Of a stretch of DNA of 64,000 nucleotides, positions 1 to 10,200 are shown piece by piece (the stretch's first letter is position 1; the number at the start of each line of letters is the position of its first letter). The stretch lies in assembly GCF_000379725.1 (NCBI RefSeq), contig NZ_KB903626.1:106-64105 (forward strand), read 5' to 3'. The notes under the pieces are model-generated. The model saw nothing but the letters and a program-made list of their open reading frames with translations, was not told the origin of the DNA and did no database searches. Both the position numbers and the translations under genes were made by a program. Source of the stretch: Cytophaga aurantiaca DSM 3654. GTDB taxonomy: Bacteria > Bacteroidota > Bacteroidia > Cytophagales > Cytophagaceae.

Positions 1-3000
1 TTCCAAACATAAGAACTTCCTGCACTTGCTGTAAGTGTTACACTTCCGCCTGCGCAGAATGTTGTTGAACCACCTGCTGTAATTGCTGCAGTTGGTAACG
101 CATTAACCGTTACTGCAATTTGTGCTCTTGCACTTTCACAACCGTTTGTTGTTTGGGATACAAAATAGTTTGTTGTACCAACTGCTGAAGTTGAAGGAGT
201 CGGTGCAGATGCTAACGCAGTAGTAGTTGTATTATCTGCGTACCATTTAAGAGCTGTGCCTGTTGCAGTCAATTGTGTTGCTGCTGCATTCTGACAATAA
301 GCAACTGTTGCCGTTACTGTTGGTGCATTTGGTGGGGTACAAGTCAATAGACCTTGTAAGATAGCTGTACCGAATAAAGACGGATCTTCCCAGGCGTCAT
401 CTGCAGCGGCATTCCAGGCAAGCTTACCATCACGTGTTCCATTATCATCATCATCGTTGATCATAAAATCAACACCTACCAATTGTCCGATTGCAGGGCT
501 TCCTTGTAAGGTTGACCATGGAATACGTGCTTCAACTACATATCCACCTGTACGTGCAACTGCAACATATGTAATCCCCGTAGTTGACCGACCTGATGGC
601 AAAACACCTACTGTAGTTCCATCATTCCAGCCAAATGAGTATTGTACATCATTTGCTCCATAAGCAGTGGCTTTATCATTATTAATATCAACATATACTT
701 CAACTGCATCGTCGTCGTATACATTGGCACTTTCATTCTTTAATACATCATCTGAAACATCCGCCAATACATATAAATAGGTATCATCCCAAAGCGCTTT
801 GAAATTACCTGACAAATCAGCGGCGTTTGTTACTGTACCCGATAATAATTTTGCAGCAGCAGCAGGTAATACACTTGCATTGTTCCAAACCGCATCAATT
901 GTGCCATCTACAGTAATTGGAGCTCCTACTTTAAATATTTTATAATTATTGGCCACATTAATAGTCACCGAAGTTCTAGTACCTTCACACCCATTCAATG
1001 TTTGTCCAACATAATAAACGGTCTTTCCAGCTACAGTTGTAGTAGGTGTAGGTGCAGCTGCTAATGCTGTCCCCCCTGTTTCTACCGTATACCATTTTAG
1101 TGCGGTGCCTGTTGCAGTTAATTGTGTGGCAGTTGCATTTATATCGTATGATACAATTGCAGCCGGTACTGTTGGCGCAGGAGTAGTACATGCATTTACA
1201 CAATCACCAAAAGGTGCCGGTGCCGGACAACAGGCTAAACTTGGCCTACCCGACATATATCCTTGCAACCATGTCATCGCAGGACGAGGATTACCATTTG
1301 AATACATGAGTCCCGAATCGGTACCGCCTGCTCCTGCTGTTCCATTTCCATTTATCCACGTTGTACCTTGTATATAACCCCATAGCGTAATACCTGCTAC
1401 GTGCGGGTGTTCCCAGGCTACTGGTATCAATGCAGTATAGACAGCTGTTTGTTTTGCTTCATTCGGATTCGCCGCCTGATCAAATTCAGTGATGTGTATC
1501 GCTACGCCTGTTTTGTTCCAGATCTCATCAATACATGCTTTGAAATTTGCTGCTGTTAAATTGTCAATACCGTGACATTGCAGACCCACACCATCAATTA
1601 GATTTTTCTTTCCGTCTGTTAAGTTTGGTGCATTCTTCACCGCATTCACCATATCAATATAAGGCTGTCTGCAATTGTTCCAGTTCATTTCAACATTGTA
1701 TTCGTTGATCAGTAAAACTGCATCCGGAAAATATTTACGCGCTAATTGAAATGGCCAGATCACCCAACCGTATGGATTATTTTTATCAGCTGCATTCGCC
1801 GGATCAGCCTGATATCCTGCTGTAAGTGCTGCTTTTAAATTGCCAGGCATTGCAGTATTTACAGGCTCGTTCAACACGTCAATCATTTTAAGTCCACCCA
1901 TTGGCGCGTAATGCGTAGAACAGGCTTTGATGTAATTTTCTACTCCTGTCCTGATTGTAGCTGTTGATGTTGATGTATTGGAAACATATCCGGGAGTTTG
2001 TGAACCCCATACAAAATTATGATACTTGAATAAGCCGCCATTATTTTTTGCCCAGTTATAAGATACATCGGATGTTCCAAAATTATAATTACCCTGAGAG
2101 CCTTCTACAGACCCCCATTTAGAACCATTCTCCGAAGTTACCTGGTTCCAGTATGTTGTGTAATTGCCCGGCACAGAACCTGCAATGATGTTCCCGAAAT
2201 ATTTCCCTTTACACTTTCCAAGTACTGTGCTTGTCGTTGTTGTACCAGTTGTTACTGTTACACTCTTAGCAGTAGACGTTGTACTTGTTCCGGAATTGTC
2301 TGTTGCTACTGCGGTGATGCTATATGTGCCTGCTGCTACACTGGCCCATGTATAAGTATATGGAGATGTAGCGACGGTGCTTAATAAATTTGTTCCATTA
2401 TAGAATTTCACATTTGAGATCGTACCATCTGCATCGGTTGCGGTGGCTGTTATGGTAATGCTGGCAGGAGCTGTAAAGCTTGTAGTTGTAGGAGCAGTTA
2501 AACTAACTACCGGGGCAGTACCTGTTGCAAGCGATACTGTTATACTCTTAGCAGCAGATGTTGTGCTTGTTCCTGAATTGTCTGTAGCTACTGCAGTGAT
2601 GCTGTATGTACCGATGGATATATTCGTCCAGGTATACGTATAAGGAGAAGTCGAAACCGTACCTAATAAAGTCGTTCCGTTATAAAATTTAACATTTGAA
2701 ATTGTACCATCTGCATCCGTCGCGGTTGCTGTAATGGTAACGATTGCGGGTGAAGTATAACTTGTAGTAGTTGGTGAAGTTAAGCTCACTACCGGAGCAG
2801 AACCCGTTGGTGCTGCTGGCAATAAGCTTAACATCATCTGTGCGTAACGCTGCCCCAGCGTACGGTAGCTTGCTGTTGTAAAATGTAAATTATCGGATTG
2901 TGCACCTAAACCGTTTGAAGAAATAACATGTGCTGTTGGAATGGTATTCGGTAAACTGTTAATGATTGTATTCATGCTTGCACAAAGCCCGTTGTGCGCG

Positions 3001-3653
3001 GCGTCTACAACTTGTCCTGCCAGTAGCGGAACATTGTTTGCAGTAAGTCCTAAATCTGTCAACAGGTTTGTATACACACCTTTTACTTTTGTGGGCCATG
3101 CCTGATCTCCTGTATTTGATTCACCCTGATGCAGTAGAATTCCTTTAATCACACCATCTTTCTGTGCAAGCTTTGCAAGAGCAACAAGCTTGGCATAAGG
3201 ATTACCCCCATATTCATTTGCAATATTTTTAATGTATTGATCACTTGTTGCAAGTCCATTCAGATAGGCCTGATAATTCGCTTTATCAAATATTTCTATT
3301 TTACTTCCGGCAATAGATACATGTACAATTCCCACTTTTACATTAGCAGGAAGGTTCGCGATCATTTCACGACCGAAATAATCAGACGGACCAATCTTTG
3401 TATTGCATCGTGCAATGGGCGGTGTAGCCGTGCGCCAGGCATTTGCCGGTTGACCGTTACAGGCAACAGCCTGCATCACCTGAAAGCGGCTATTTACCGT
3501 TTGATCCTGTGTTTCAATCGGACCTTGTCCTTCCATATTGGATTGACCAAAACATAGGAAAATATAAAAATTAGGATCTTGTGAAAATGCCTTTGGTACA
3601 AAAGCAAAAGTCAGAAGAAGCCACAAAAAAGCTAATGTAAAAGTACGTTTCAT
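1..3653 (-). CDS. Modular secreted acetyl esterase / GH10 xylanase with CBM9-like domain (3' end beyond the window)
   Basis: About 1217 codons are visible; the C-terminus lies outside. It starts with a signal peptide (MKRTFTLAFLWLLLTFAF). Residues 25-275 form an SGNH esterase of the sialate O-acetylesterase/CE6 type: GQSNMEG with nucleophile S38, HQGESN at 175-180, and the D254-x-x-H257 pair. Two near-identical Ig-like domains (about 280-375 and 380-470) follow. A GH10 domain (about 478-805) has acid/base E596 in DVLNEP and nucleophile E723 in ITEFD. Then come an Ig-like repeat (about 818-897), a CBM9-like domain (about 900-1098, TVDGTIDAVW) and a second copy of that Ig-like repeat. Inferred role: extracellular deacetylation and cleavage of acetylated xylan. 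A T9SS sorting tail is expected in the missing part but is not seen. Confidence 0.9.
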   Translation of the reverse strand, partial: MKRTFTLAFLWLLLTFAFVPKAFSQDPNFYIFLCFGQSNMEGQGPIETQDQTVNSRFQVMQAVACNGQPANAWRTATPPIARCNTKIGPSDYFGREMIANLPANVKVGIVHVSIAGSKIEIFDKANYQAYLNGLATSDQYIKNIANEYGGNPYAKLVALAKLAQKDGVIKGILLHQGESNTGDQAWPTKVKGVYTNLLTDLGLTANNVPLLAGQVVDAAHNGLCASMNTIINSLPNTIPTAHVISSNGLGAQSDNLHFTTASYRTLGQRYAQMMLSLLPAAPTGSAPVVSLTSPTTTSYTSPAIVTITATATDADGTISNVKFYNGTTLLGTVSTSPYTYTWTNISIGTYSITAVATDNSGTSTTSAAKSITVSLATGTAPVVSLTAPTTTSFTAPASITITATATDADGTISNVKFYNGTNLLSTVATSPYTYTWASVAAGTYSITAVATDNSGTSTTSTAKSVTVTTGTTTTSTVLGKCKGKYFGNIIAGSVPGNYTTYWNQVTSENGSKWGSVEGSQGNYNFGTSDVSYNWAKNNGGLFKYHNFVWGSQTPGYVSNTSTSTATIRTGVENYIKACSTHYAPMGGLKMIDVLNEPVNTAMPGNLKAALTAGYQADPANAADKNNPYGWVIWPFQLARKYFPDAVLLINEYNVEMNWNNCRQPYIDMVNAVKNAPNLTDGKKNLIDGVGLQCHGIDNLTAANFKACIDEIWNKTGVAIHITEFDQAANPNEAKQTAVYTALIPVAWEHPHVAGITLWGYIQGTTWINGNGTAGAGGTDSGLMYSNGNPRPAMTWLQGYMSGRPSLACCPAPAPFGDCVNACTTPAPTVPAAIVSYDINATATQLTATGTALKWYTVETGGTALAAAPTPTTTVAGKTVYYVGQTLNGCEGTRTSVTINVANNYKIFKVGAPITVDGTIDAVWNNASVLPAAAAKLLSGTVTNAADLSGNFKALWDDTYLYVLADVSDDVLKNESANVYDDDAVEVYVDINNDKATAYGANDVQYSFGWNDGTTVGVLPSGRSTTGITYVAVARTGGYVVEARIPWSTLQGSPAIGQLVGVDFMINDDDDNGTRDGKLAWNAAADDAWEDPSLFGTAILQGLLTCTPPNAPTVTATVAYCQNAAATQLTATGTALKWYADNTTTTALASAPTPSTSAVGTTNYFVSQTTNGCESARAQIAVTVNALPTAAITAGGSTTFCAGGSVTLTASAGSSYVW

Positions 3654-3942
3654 ATCTTTTTAAGATTTACAGTTCTCACTTGTAATGAACTAAAAACTGT
3701 TTTGTCTCTAGCTACGGATGGCTGAAGGGAATTGTAAACAGTAAAAAAGCTGTTTTTTATATAATATTTTTAAGATAATGGAATTATATCGCTTTGGGAA
3801 GCACTAAGCTGGTATTCTATTTCTAAAATGCTTCTACGTATTTTCCGAAGCAATTCAGGTAATTAATGCTGATAACATACCTCTGAGATAGAGCGTACAT
3901 TATAATAAGTAGAATGTCTTCATTTACATAAATCGCACAATC

Positions 3943-4167
3943 ATGAAAAATACCATCATAAAAAAATTAACCATCATTATTGAAGCTACGAATTGCATTT
4001 CAAACGATGTGATGAAAGCAATATACGATCTGGAAAAATCAATAGCTCCGAATCAAGAGTTAAAACTTTCGTTGGTGGCACTGAAAGAAAATGATTTATT
4101 AGAAGTTATAAAAAATAAACCTTCAGAATCAATTAGTCCAGAGCATTGGGATTACTGGGCTGTATAA
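3943..4167 (+). CDS. Small hypothetical protein, 74 aa
   Basis: I do not recognise a family. The product begins MKNTIIKKLTIIIEATNC and is a mixed, moderately charged soluble protein with no signal peptide or membrane segment. The reading frame stands alone in a roughly 600-base gap between two minus-strand genes, overlaps no other plausible gene, and has AT-rich codon use like the neighbours. An imperfect hairpin (arms 4223-4232 and 4246-4255) follows the stop but has no U-run in the sense direction. It could be a real short gene or a chance ORF. Confidence 0.4.
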   Translation: MKNTIIKKLTIIIEATNCISNDVMKAIYDLEKSIAPNQELKLSLVALKENDLLEVIKNKPSESISPEHWDYWAV

Positions 4168-4269
4168 AATAGTTGTATGCGTTTTGATGCGGATTAAATC
4201 CCACCTTTGATGTTCTTTGCGCTACAGACCACGGTGACGGAGATAGTGATCTGTAACTAAAAAACGATT

Positions 4270-6957
4270 TTAAATTCCTGTTCCTTTTTGTCTTAAAGGA
4301 AGTGTAATGATAAACATTGCTCCTTTGCCTTCGCTGCTGTTTGCTACAATCGTACCGCCATGCCGTTCAACAATTTTTTTGCAAAGAGATAATCCAAGAC
4401 CTGTACCTTCGTATTTATCTTTTGAATTAAGACGGCTGAATGTTTCAAATATGCGTTCAGACAATTCAGATTCAAAACCAATTCCATTGTCTTCAACAGT
4501 AATGCAACAAAAGTTTGTATGGTTTTGAATTTCTGATGTCGCTACCGTTATCTTTGGAGGCACATCTGCTTTAGCAAATTTAATGGAGTTGTTAATGAGA
4601 TTGTAAAAAAGCTGATAAAGCAATACCGGCGCTCCTTCCAGTGCCGGAAGATTACGATATTCAATGGTTCCTCCTGTCTTGTGTAAAGGAATTTCCAAAT
4701 CGGTTTCTATATGTTTAAATACATCATTCAAATCAACCAATTCAGATTTTTGCGTACCTGCATTAATCGTGGAGTATGTCAATACACCCTCAATCATAAC
4801 AGACATACGATTTGCTGCATTATTGATTTTTTCAATGAAACGTATTGCTGATTCATCCAGCTTATCATGAAGCTGCTCTTCCAATCGTCCGGCAAAGGTT
4901 TTTATTTTTCGAACCGGTTCTTTCAAATCGTGTGAAGCAACGTGTGCAAACTGCTGCAGATCTTCGTTGGAGCGCTTTAATTCTTTGGTACGTTCAGCAA
5001 CAAGACTTTCTAATTTTTCTGTTATCGTCTTTTGCTCGTGAATATCGGTACACGTGCCAAACCATTTTGTAATGATTCCTTCCTTGCCTTTTATAGGAAC
5101 AGCCTTACTCAAAAACCAACGGTATTCGCCTGTCTCTGCATTCTTCAATCGGAGTTCCAGTTGATAGGAAGTACCTTTCTGCACACTGCCATACCAGTGT
5201 TCCATTACAAATGCTGCATCATCGGGATGTAAAATCGGAACCCAGCTATGATCGCCGAATTCTCTTCCTTTAAAACCGGTGTATTCATACCAGCGTTTGT
5301 TGTAGTAATCAATAAACCCATCTGCCTTACCTGTCCATATGATCTGTGGTATGAGGTCTGCCATCTGACGGAATTTTTCTTCACTCTCTTGTAATTTTTT
5401 TCGTGCTACCACCTGCTCCGTTACATCCACGGCCACCTGAATCATTCCTGTTATCCGACCTTCTTCTTTCAACGGACGATAGGATATATTGTAATAATAA
5501 TCCTGCAGTTCACCCGTACGTTTATGTGAAACATATACTTCCGATTGATCGAATGGTGTTCCTTCTCTATATACTTTTTGAACCTGTTCCCATACATACT
5601 GCCCTTCCAATTCAGGCATAACGGTAAGCAAAGGTTTGCCGATGACCTCTTCTCCGCGACCCATCATTTGCAGCATAGATTTATTGATTTGTTCAACCAC
5701 CAAATCATCGCCCATCAACACCATTGTAGGAGCCGGTGTTTGATCGATCATGGATTTCAGACGTGCACCGCTCCACTCAAGCTGTTTACGGGCATTCACC
5801 TGTTCTGTAACATCATTTCCGATGCTGAGAATGCCATCCACCTTACCTGCATTATTATACAAGGCTTTAACCGAAAAGCTATAATAGCCTTCTTTCGAGA
5901 CACCATCTTTTATAAAGGTGATGGGAGTTTCTGAAAAATTAGCTGTACCACCATGTTCATATATATCTTTTAACAACGCGATCATCTGCTGCTCTTCCAG
6001 TTCGGGTGCAGCTTCAGCTAGGGTCTTACCGATAATATCTTTGCCTTTCCTCCAATATTGTTGTGTAAGCTCATTTGCAATTTCAATAATCAGATCCGGT
6101 CCTCGAAACAAGGTAGCAGCTACAGGAGCCTCCTGCAGAAGGCTTCGGAAACGGGCTTCACTTTTCTGAAGTTTTTCCTGTGCATGCTTTAACTCCGTGA
6201 TGTCACGGGTTGTTCCTGCAACAACTTCCACTTCACCTTTTTCATTCAGTACAGGTACAAGAATATAATCGTATACCCGACTGCCCAATTCAGCATGCGG
6301 AAAAGATACGGTTCCACGAATCGATTTTTTTGTTGCCGTTACTTCATCAATTTCGCGTTCGTGCATCTGTGCGTGCCACTCTTCATAACCGTTCTCACGT
6401 AAGCCACGGCCAATGGCTTCTTCTGCAGACTTCCCCCACATAGTCAGCAAGGCTTTGTTTGCATACGTAAAACGGTAATCCAAACTAAATACATATACCA
6501 GATCCGGTGTGTTATTTGTAATGGAATCATATAGACGTTCCTGCTTCTCTGCATGATCCAGTGCTTCCTTCAAAGCTGCTTCTGCTACCTTGCGTTTGGT
6601 TATATCTTCCACGGTCACTACTACCAACTCCGATTGTTTTACCGCAGTAAAACAGAACCAATGGTTTATGCCCTCAATTACATACAAGCGTTCAAAGTTC
6701 GTCTTGATGCCTGTTTCAGCTACAGCGATAAATTTTTCCAGGATATCGTTTTCCTTTGCCATCGGGAAAACATCGGTATAGCGTTTGCCTTTGTAACCTT
6801 TATTTTCGATCCAGTTAAGAATGTATTTATTGAAAAGCAGAATTGAAAAATCTTCTACCTTGCCTGCACCATTATATATAGGCTGCATAGCCGCAATGCC
6901 ATTTGCAGCAGAATCAAAAACAACCTGAAAAAGATCTTTATTTTCTGTTAACTCCAT
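4270..6957 (-). CDS. Multi-PAS sensor histidine kinase, 895 aa
   Basis: Soluble sensor kinase with no transmembrane segment. Five PAS/PAC modules can be read at about 1-125, 140-255, 265-390, 395-520 and 530-650. A short coiled linker leads to a HisKA domain with phosphoacceptor H676 in the motif SHDLKEPVRKI. The ATPase domain (about 775-890) has the N box NLINNSIKF, G1 box DNGIGF and G2 box GTGLGLSL. The chain ends just after the ATPase fold, so no receiver is fused. No response regulator or output gene is adjacent, so its partner must be encoded elsewhere. Ligands of the PAS domains cannot be told from sequence; none shows an obvious haem or flavin motif. Confidence 0.92.
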   Translation of the reverse strand: MELTENKDLFQVVFDSAANGIAAMQPIYNGAGKVEDFSILLFNKYILNWIENKGYKGKRYTDVFPMAKENDILEKFIAVAETGIKTNFERLYVIEGINHWFCFTAVKQSELVVVTVEDITKRKVAEAALKEALDHAEKQERLYDSITNNTPDLVYVFSLDYRFTYANKALLTMWGKSAEEAIGRGLRENGYEEWHAQMHEREIDEVTATKKSIRGTVSFPHAELGSRVYDYILVPVLNEKGEVEVVAGTTRDITELKHAQEKLQKSEARFRSLLQEAPVAATLFRGPDLIIEIANELTQQYWRKGKDIIGKTLAEAAPELEEQQMIALLKDIYEHGGTANFSETPITFIKDGVSKEGYYSFSVKALYNNAGKVDGILSIGNDVTEQVNARKQLEWSGARLKSMIDQTPAPTMVLMGDDLVVEQINKSMLQMMGRGEEVIGKPLLTVMPELEGQYVWEQVQKVYREGTPFDQSEVYVSHKRTGELQDYYYNISYRPLKEEGRITGMIQVAVDVTEQVVARKKLQESEEKFRQMADLIPQIIWTGKADGFIDYYNKRWYEYTGFKGREFGDHSWVPILHPDDAAFVMEHWYGSVQKGTSYQLELRLKNAETGEYRWFLSKAVPIKGKEGIITKWFGTCTDIHEQKTITEKLESLVAERTKELKRSNEDLQQFAHVASHDLKEPVRKIKTFAGRLEEQLHDKLDESAIRFIEKINNAANRMSVMIEGVLTYSTINAGTQKSELVDLNDVFKHIETDLEIPLHKTGGTIEYRNLPALEGAPVLLYQLFYNLINNSIKFAKADVPPKITVATSEIQNHTNFCCITVEDNGIGFESELSERIFETFSRLNSKDKYEGTGLGLSLCKKIVERHGGTIVANSSEGKGAMFIITLPLRQKGTGI

Positions 6958-7237
6958 TGGTATATTTTAAACCTGAACAATACACTAGTATCGGTTGATT
7001 TACTCTTATATAATTATAATAAATAACATAGAACAGGAAATTACAACCTGTTCCAAAACCTATTGAAAGTTTCCGTGTGCAAATTATTCAGATGAATAAG
7101 AAATTAATAAGAAGATACAAAAAAATATGCAATTCACATGAAAAATTTGTGGCATTGAAGTACTGAAAAAATAATCAGAATGAAGTTCCTGACGTTTAGA
7201 TTATCCTCTTAGTCTTTCATGTAGTATGACCAAAAAA

Positions 7238-7280
7238 TTTCTGGCACCAGACTCCGCTTCGTAAAGTCTGGTGCCAGAAA
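7238..7280 (-). terminator. Intrinsic terminator of the 1186-aa gene
   Basis: A 16-bp perfect stem (7238-7253 with 7265-7280) around an 11-base loop begins 3 bases after the stop codon of the minus-strand gene. On the minus strand the stem is followed by a T-rich run (ATTTTTTG). The rest of the roughly 320-base gap up to the histidine kinase start is AT-rich, with nothing else I can recognise. Confidence 0.85.
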
Positions 7281-7282
7281 CA

Positions 7283-10200
7283 TTAATGTACAATAACAAT
7301 TTTAATTGTTTTCTGACTTGTTCCGTTATCAATAGACATGTAATAGGTACCTGCTATATACGCTGAAGTGTTCAAGTGATAGTCTGACCCTCCTTCTACT
7401 TTTCTGTTCAGAACTTCGACACTTTGCATATTGTACATTTTTAAATTATATGTACCTGCATCAGGAATATAAATTGTAAGTGCATCATTAGCAGGCACAG
7501 GGTACAGCATTATATCTGATAAATTACTGCGTTGAGAAACACTCGTTGTCACCGGAGGATTACTTCCGCAATCGGTGAAGATCCAACCTGTATTGTTTGC
7601 AACATTTGCTCCGTTAGCTCCGGCATAAAATGTTGCCCCGCCTACTGCATGAATATCTTTTAAATATAAATACTCTGCACACACTATGCCTGAAGCTTTA
7701 GAAATGTCTACCGATGTTCCTACAGATTTAGATAATATCTCTATCGGAAAACCTGGCTGACCTATTGCGTTAAAAACAGACCGAACCGTTTGCGTGCTGC
7801 CGGCTGCAAATATGTAGGTTCTGCCTGGTGTTAATGAAAGCGTGTCATAAGAACATGAATTTGTAATTTCTGCACCACCCTCTGCAAGAAAGTACGTGAA
7901 TGAATGCTGGCCTCTGCTTACAATAAACCGTGCCGCATTATTTCTGCAGATTACACGGCCAAATGACAAACCATCGCTCGTTTCGGAAAATGAAACACTG
8001 GGACTATAATTAATACCTGCAGGATAGAAAACCGGGTCTTGATTCAAAAATTCTATCTCTGATTTAGTTGCCAATAACACGAGGTAAGGTGCCATGCCAA
8101 AAAAACCGCCTTTAGCAATACTCATTTTACTATTTCTTATATCTAATGTAGCATTGCCAATAACATTATAAGAAGTTCCTAAATTTACGGAATAGCCATT
8201 TGTTATAAATGTTCCTTGTATGTGTTTAATTCCTCCTCCAACTTTCAGATTATCTAAAAGTTTCCACGAGCCTGTGCCATCAAACGTTACACTACCGATT
8301 GTTTTTGCAGCGGTTTTAATTGTTTCCGGAGTTGAACTACGGAAAGTAATGCTCATGCTTACTGTTACAGAACTACTTAAAATTAATGAACCGTAACAAT
8401 TAGCGTCGTATGAAGTAAGATTACAAACCTGAATTATTCCTGACCAATCCATATTATGAAACTCAGACGCCACAGTTGACTTAACCATCTTTCCACTATT
8501 TAATCCGGATGATTGCGTAAAATAAACATTGTCAAATCTATTTGGTTCGCATTCTCCTCCTGTACCTCCATCGCTCAGCGACCAATGGCTTGGATCTTTC
8601 CAATCACCTGCCCCTCCGATCCAATATAAATTACGCGGCTTTGAAGGAAGCAAGGTCCAACCTGTGATAGCTGTTAATGCAACACTATTGCTTGCAGAAA
8701 AAGTTGCTCCTCCTGAAGCATCAACATCCGAAAGCATGAGATTCGTACACAAAACAGAGCCTGACGATTTAATAATTTTCGTTTTGTAATAGGAGGATCC
8801 CGTAATGCTTATATAATTACCACAGGTACCTTTAGCAATGAAGTCTTTATTAATCGTATACGTAGCATTCGTAAGCGTGTATTTGTGTCCGGCAGAAAAA
8901 ATTAAACTATCAAAAGATTGATTTCCTTCTAAGGAACCATCAAGAGCAAAATATAATTTTCTGGTATTCGTTGCACTGATTGAAACGTTTAAACCCAGAG
9001 CATTTATATTGTAAAAATTATATAGAGATGCATTCAGTGTCTGACTGCTTGTTGTATTATTTATAATGATTGTAGAAGTTCCACATTGAAAACCTATTCC
9101 TGCCGTCATGTACCATACAGCTCCTGTTAATTTGACAGTAGAATTTTGTAAGACAATCTTTATAGAATTGACCTTATCGGGCATTGCAGAAAATGTAGCC
9201 GTAGTAATTTGTTGATTGTTGCTTATTAGAGAACCATTATAAAAACCAATATCACCAACACTAAATGCATCTACTAACGTCCACTCTCCACCTATTCCAT
9301 CCAGGATTACTTGTCCGGGAATAAGCACTCCTGCAGTTTTAATCGTATTGCCAGTTGACTGAGAATTAAAAATCAATTGACCAGTTGTAACACTAAACTG
9401 TAATTTGGCCGAAAGAGTCAGTGAACCACTTATATATAATTTGTTTCTATTATTGTCTAATGTTACATTATTCGTAATGGCTGACCAATCCATGTTTTTA
9501 CATTGTGCCTTATACAAATCCAGTTTAACAATTGCATTTGTTGCTAGTCCCGAATTTTGATCAAAGAAAACATTGTCTGCATAGGTTGGTACGCATCCTG
9601 AAATAACAGCACCTCCGGAAGTAAGCGACCAATGATTTTGGTCACTCCAATTTCCTCCACCACCAACCCAATATAAATTCTTAGAAGTTGGCAAGGCAAT
9701 ATTCCATCCTGTTACATTGCCCAGGTTATAAGAGTTCGCTGCATCAAAAGATGCTGTACCACTTGTAGCAGCATTCTCTAAATACACATACTCAACATTT
9801 ACAGCACCTGTATTTTTTTTAAGTGTATAAACAGCACTTCTGTTTGCACTTCTGTCTGCCTGAATAAATATGGGCTTTGAACACGTACCCATTGCAATCA
9901 AACTGCCGGAGTCGGGGATCTTGATATCACCCGTAATCGTATAAACATTTCCCTCTGTGAATAATAATTTCTGAAATGTTGAATTGCCTTTGATATTAGC
10001 ACTTGCTTTAAAATTCATTTCTTTAACTGTGCACTCTTTACAATCAAAATCTAACATTCCTTGTCCGGAGTTAATGATGTTATAATTGTACGTTATACTT
10101 GTGAAGCTTAAGTTACCAACGCCAAGAAAATTTATAGTGCTTTGGGATGGATCAAATACAAGGCTGGAATTTAAAATTGACCAGGCTTCGGTTAGCCCAG

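Noticed and set aside
2164-2820. Direct repeats that could be mistaken for a CRISPR or tandem DNA repeat
   Set aside because: The two roughly 290-base copies are in frame inside the esterase/xylanase gene and encode two Ig-like domains; there is no short repeat/spacer pattern.
4223-4255. Imperfect hairpin TACAGACCAC/GTGATCTGTA as a terminator
   Set aside because: One mismatch and no T-run in the right place on either strand; too weak to call.
5545-5934. 129-codon plus-strand ORF opposite the histidine kinase
   Set aside because: Antisense to a clear PAS-kinase frame, no motif and low-quality composition.
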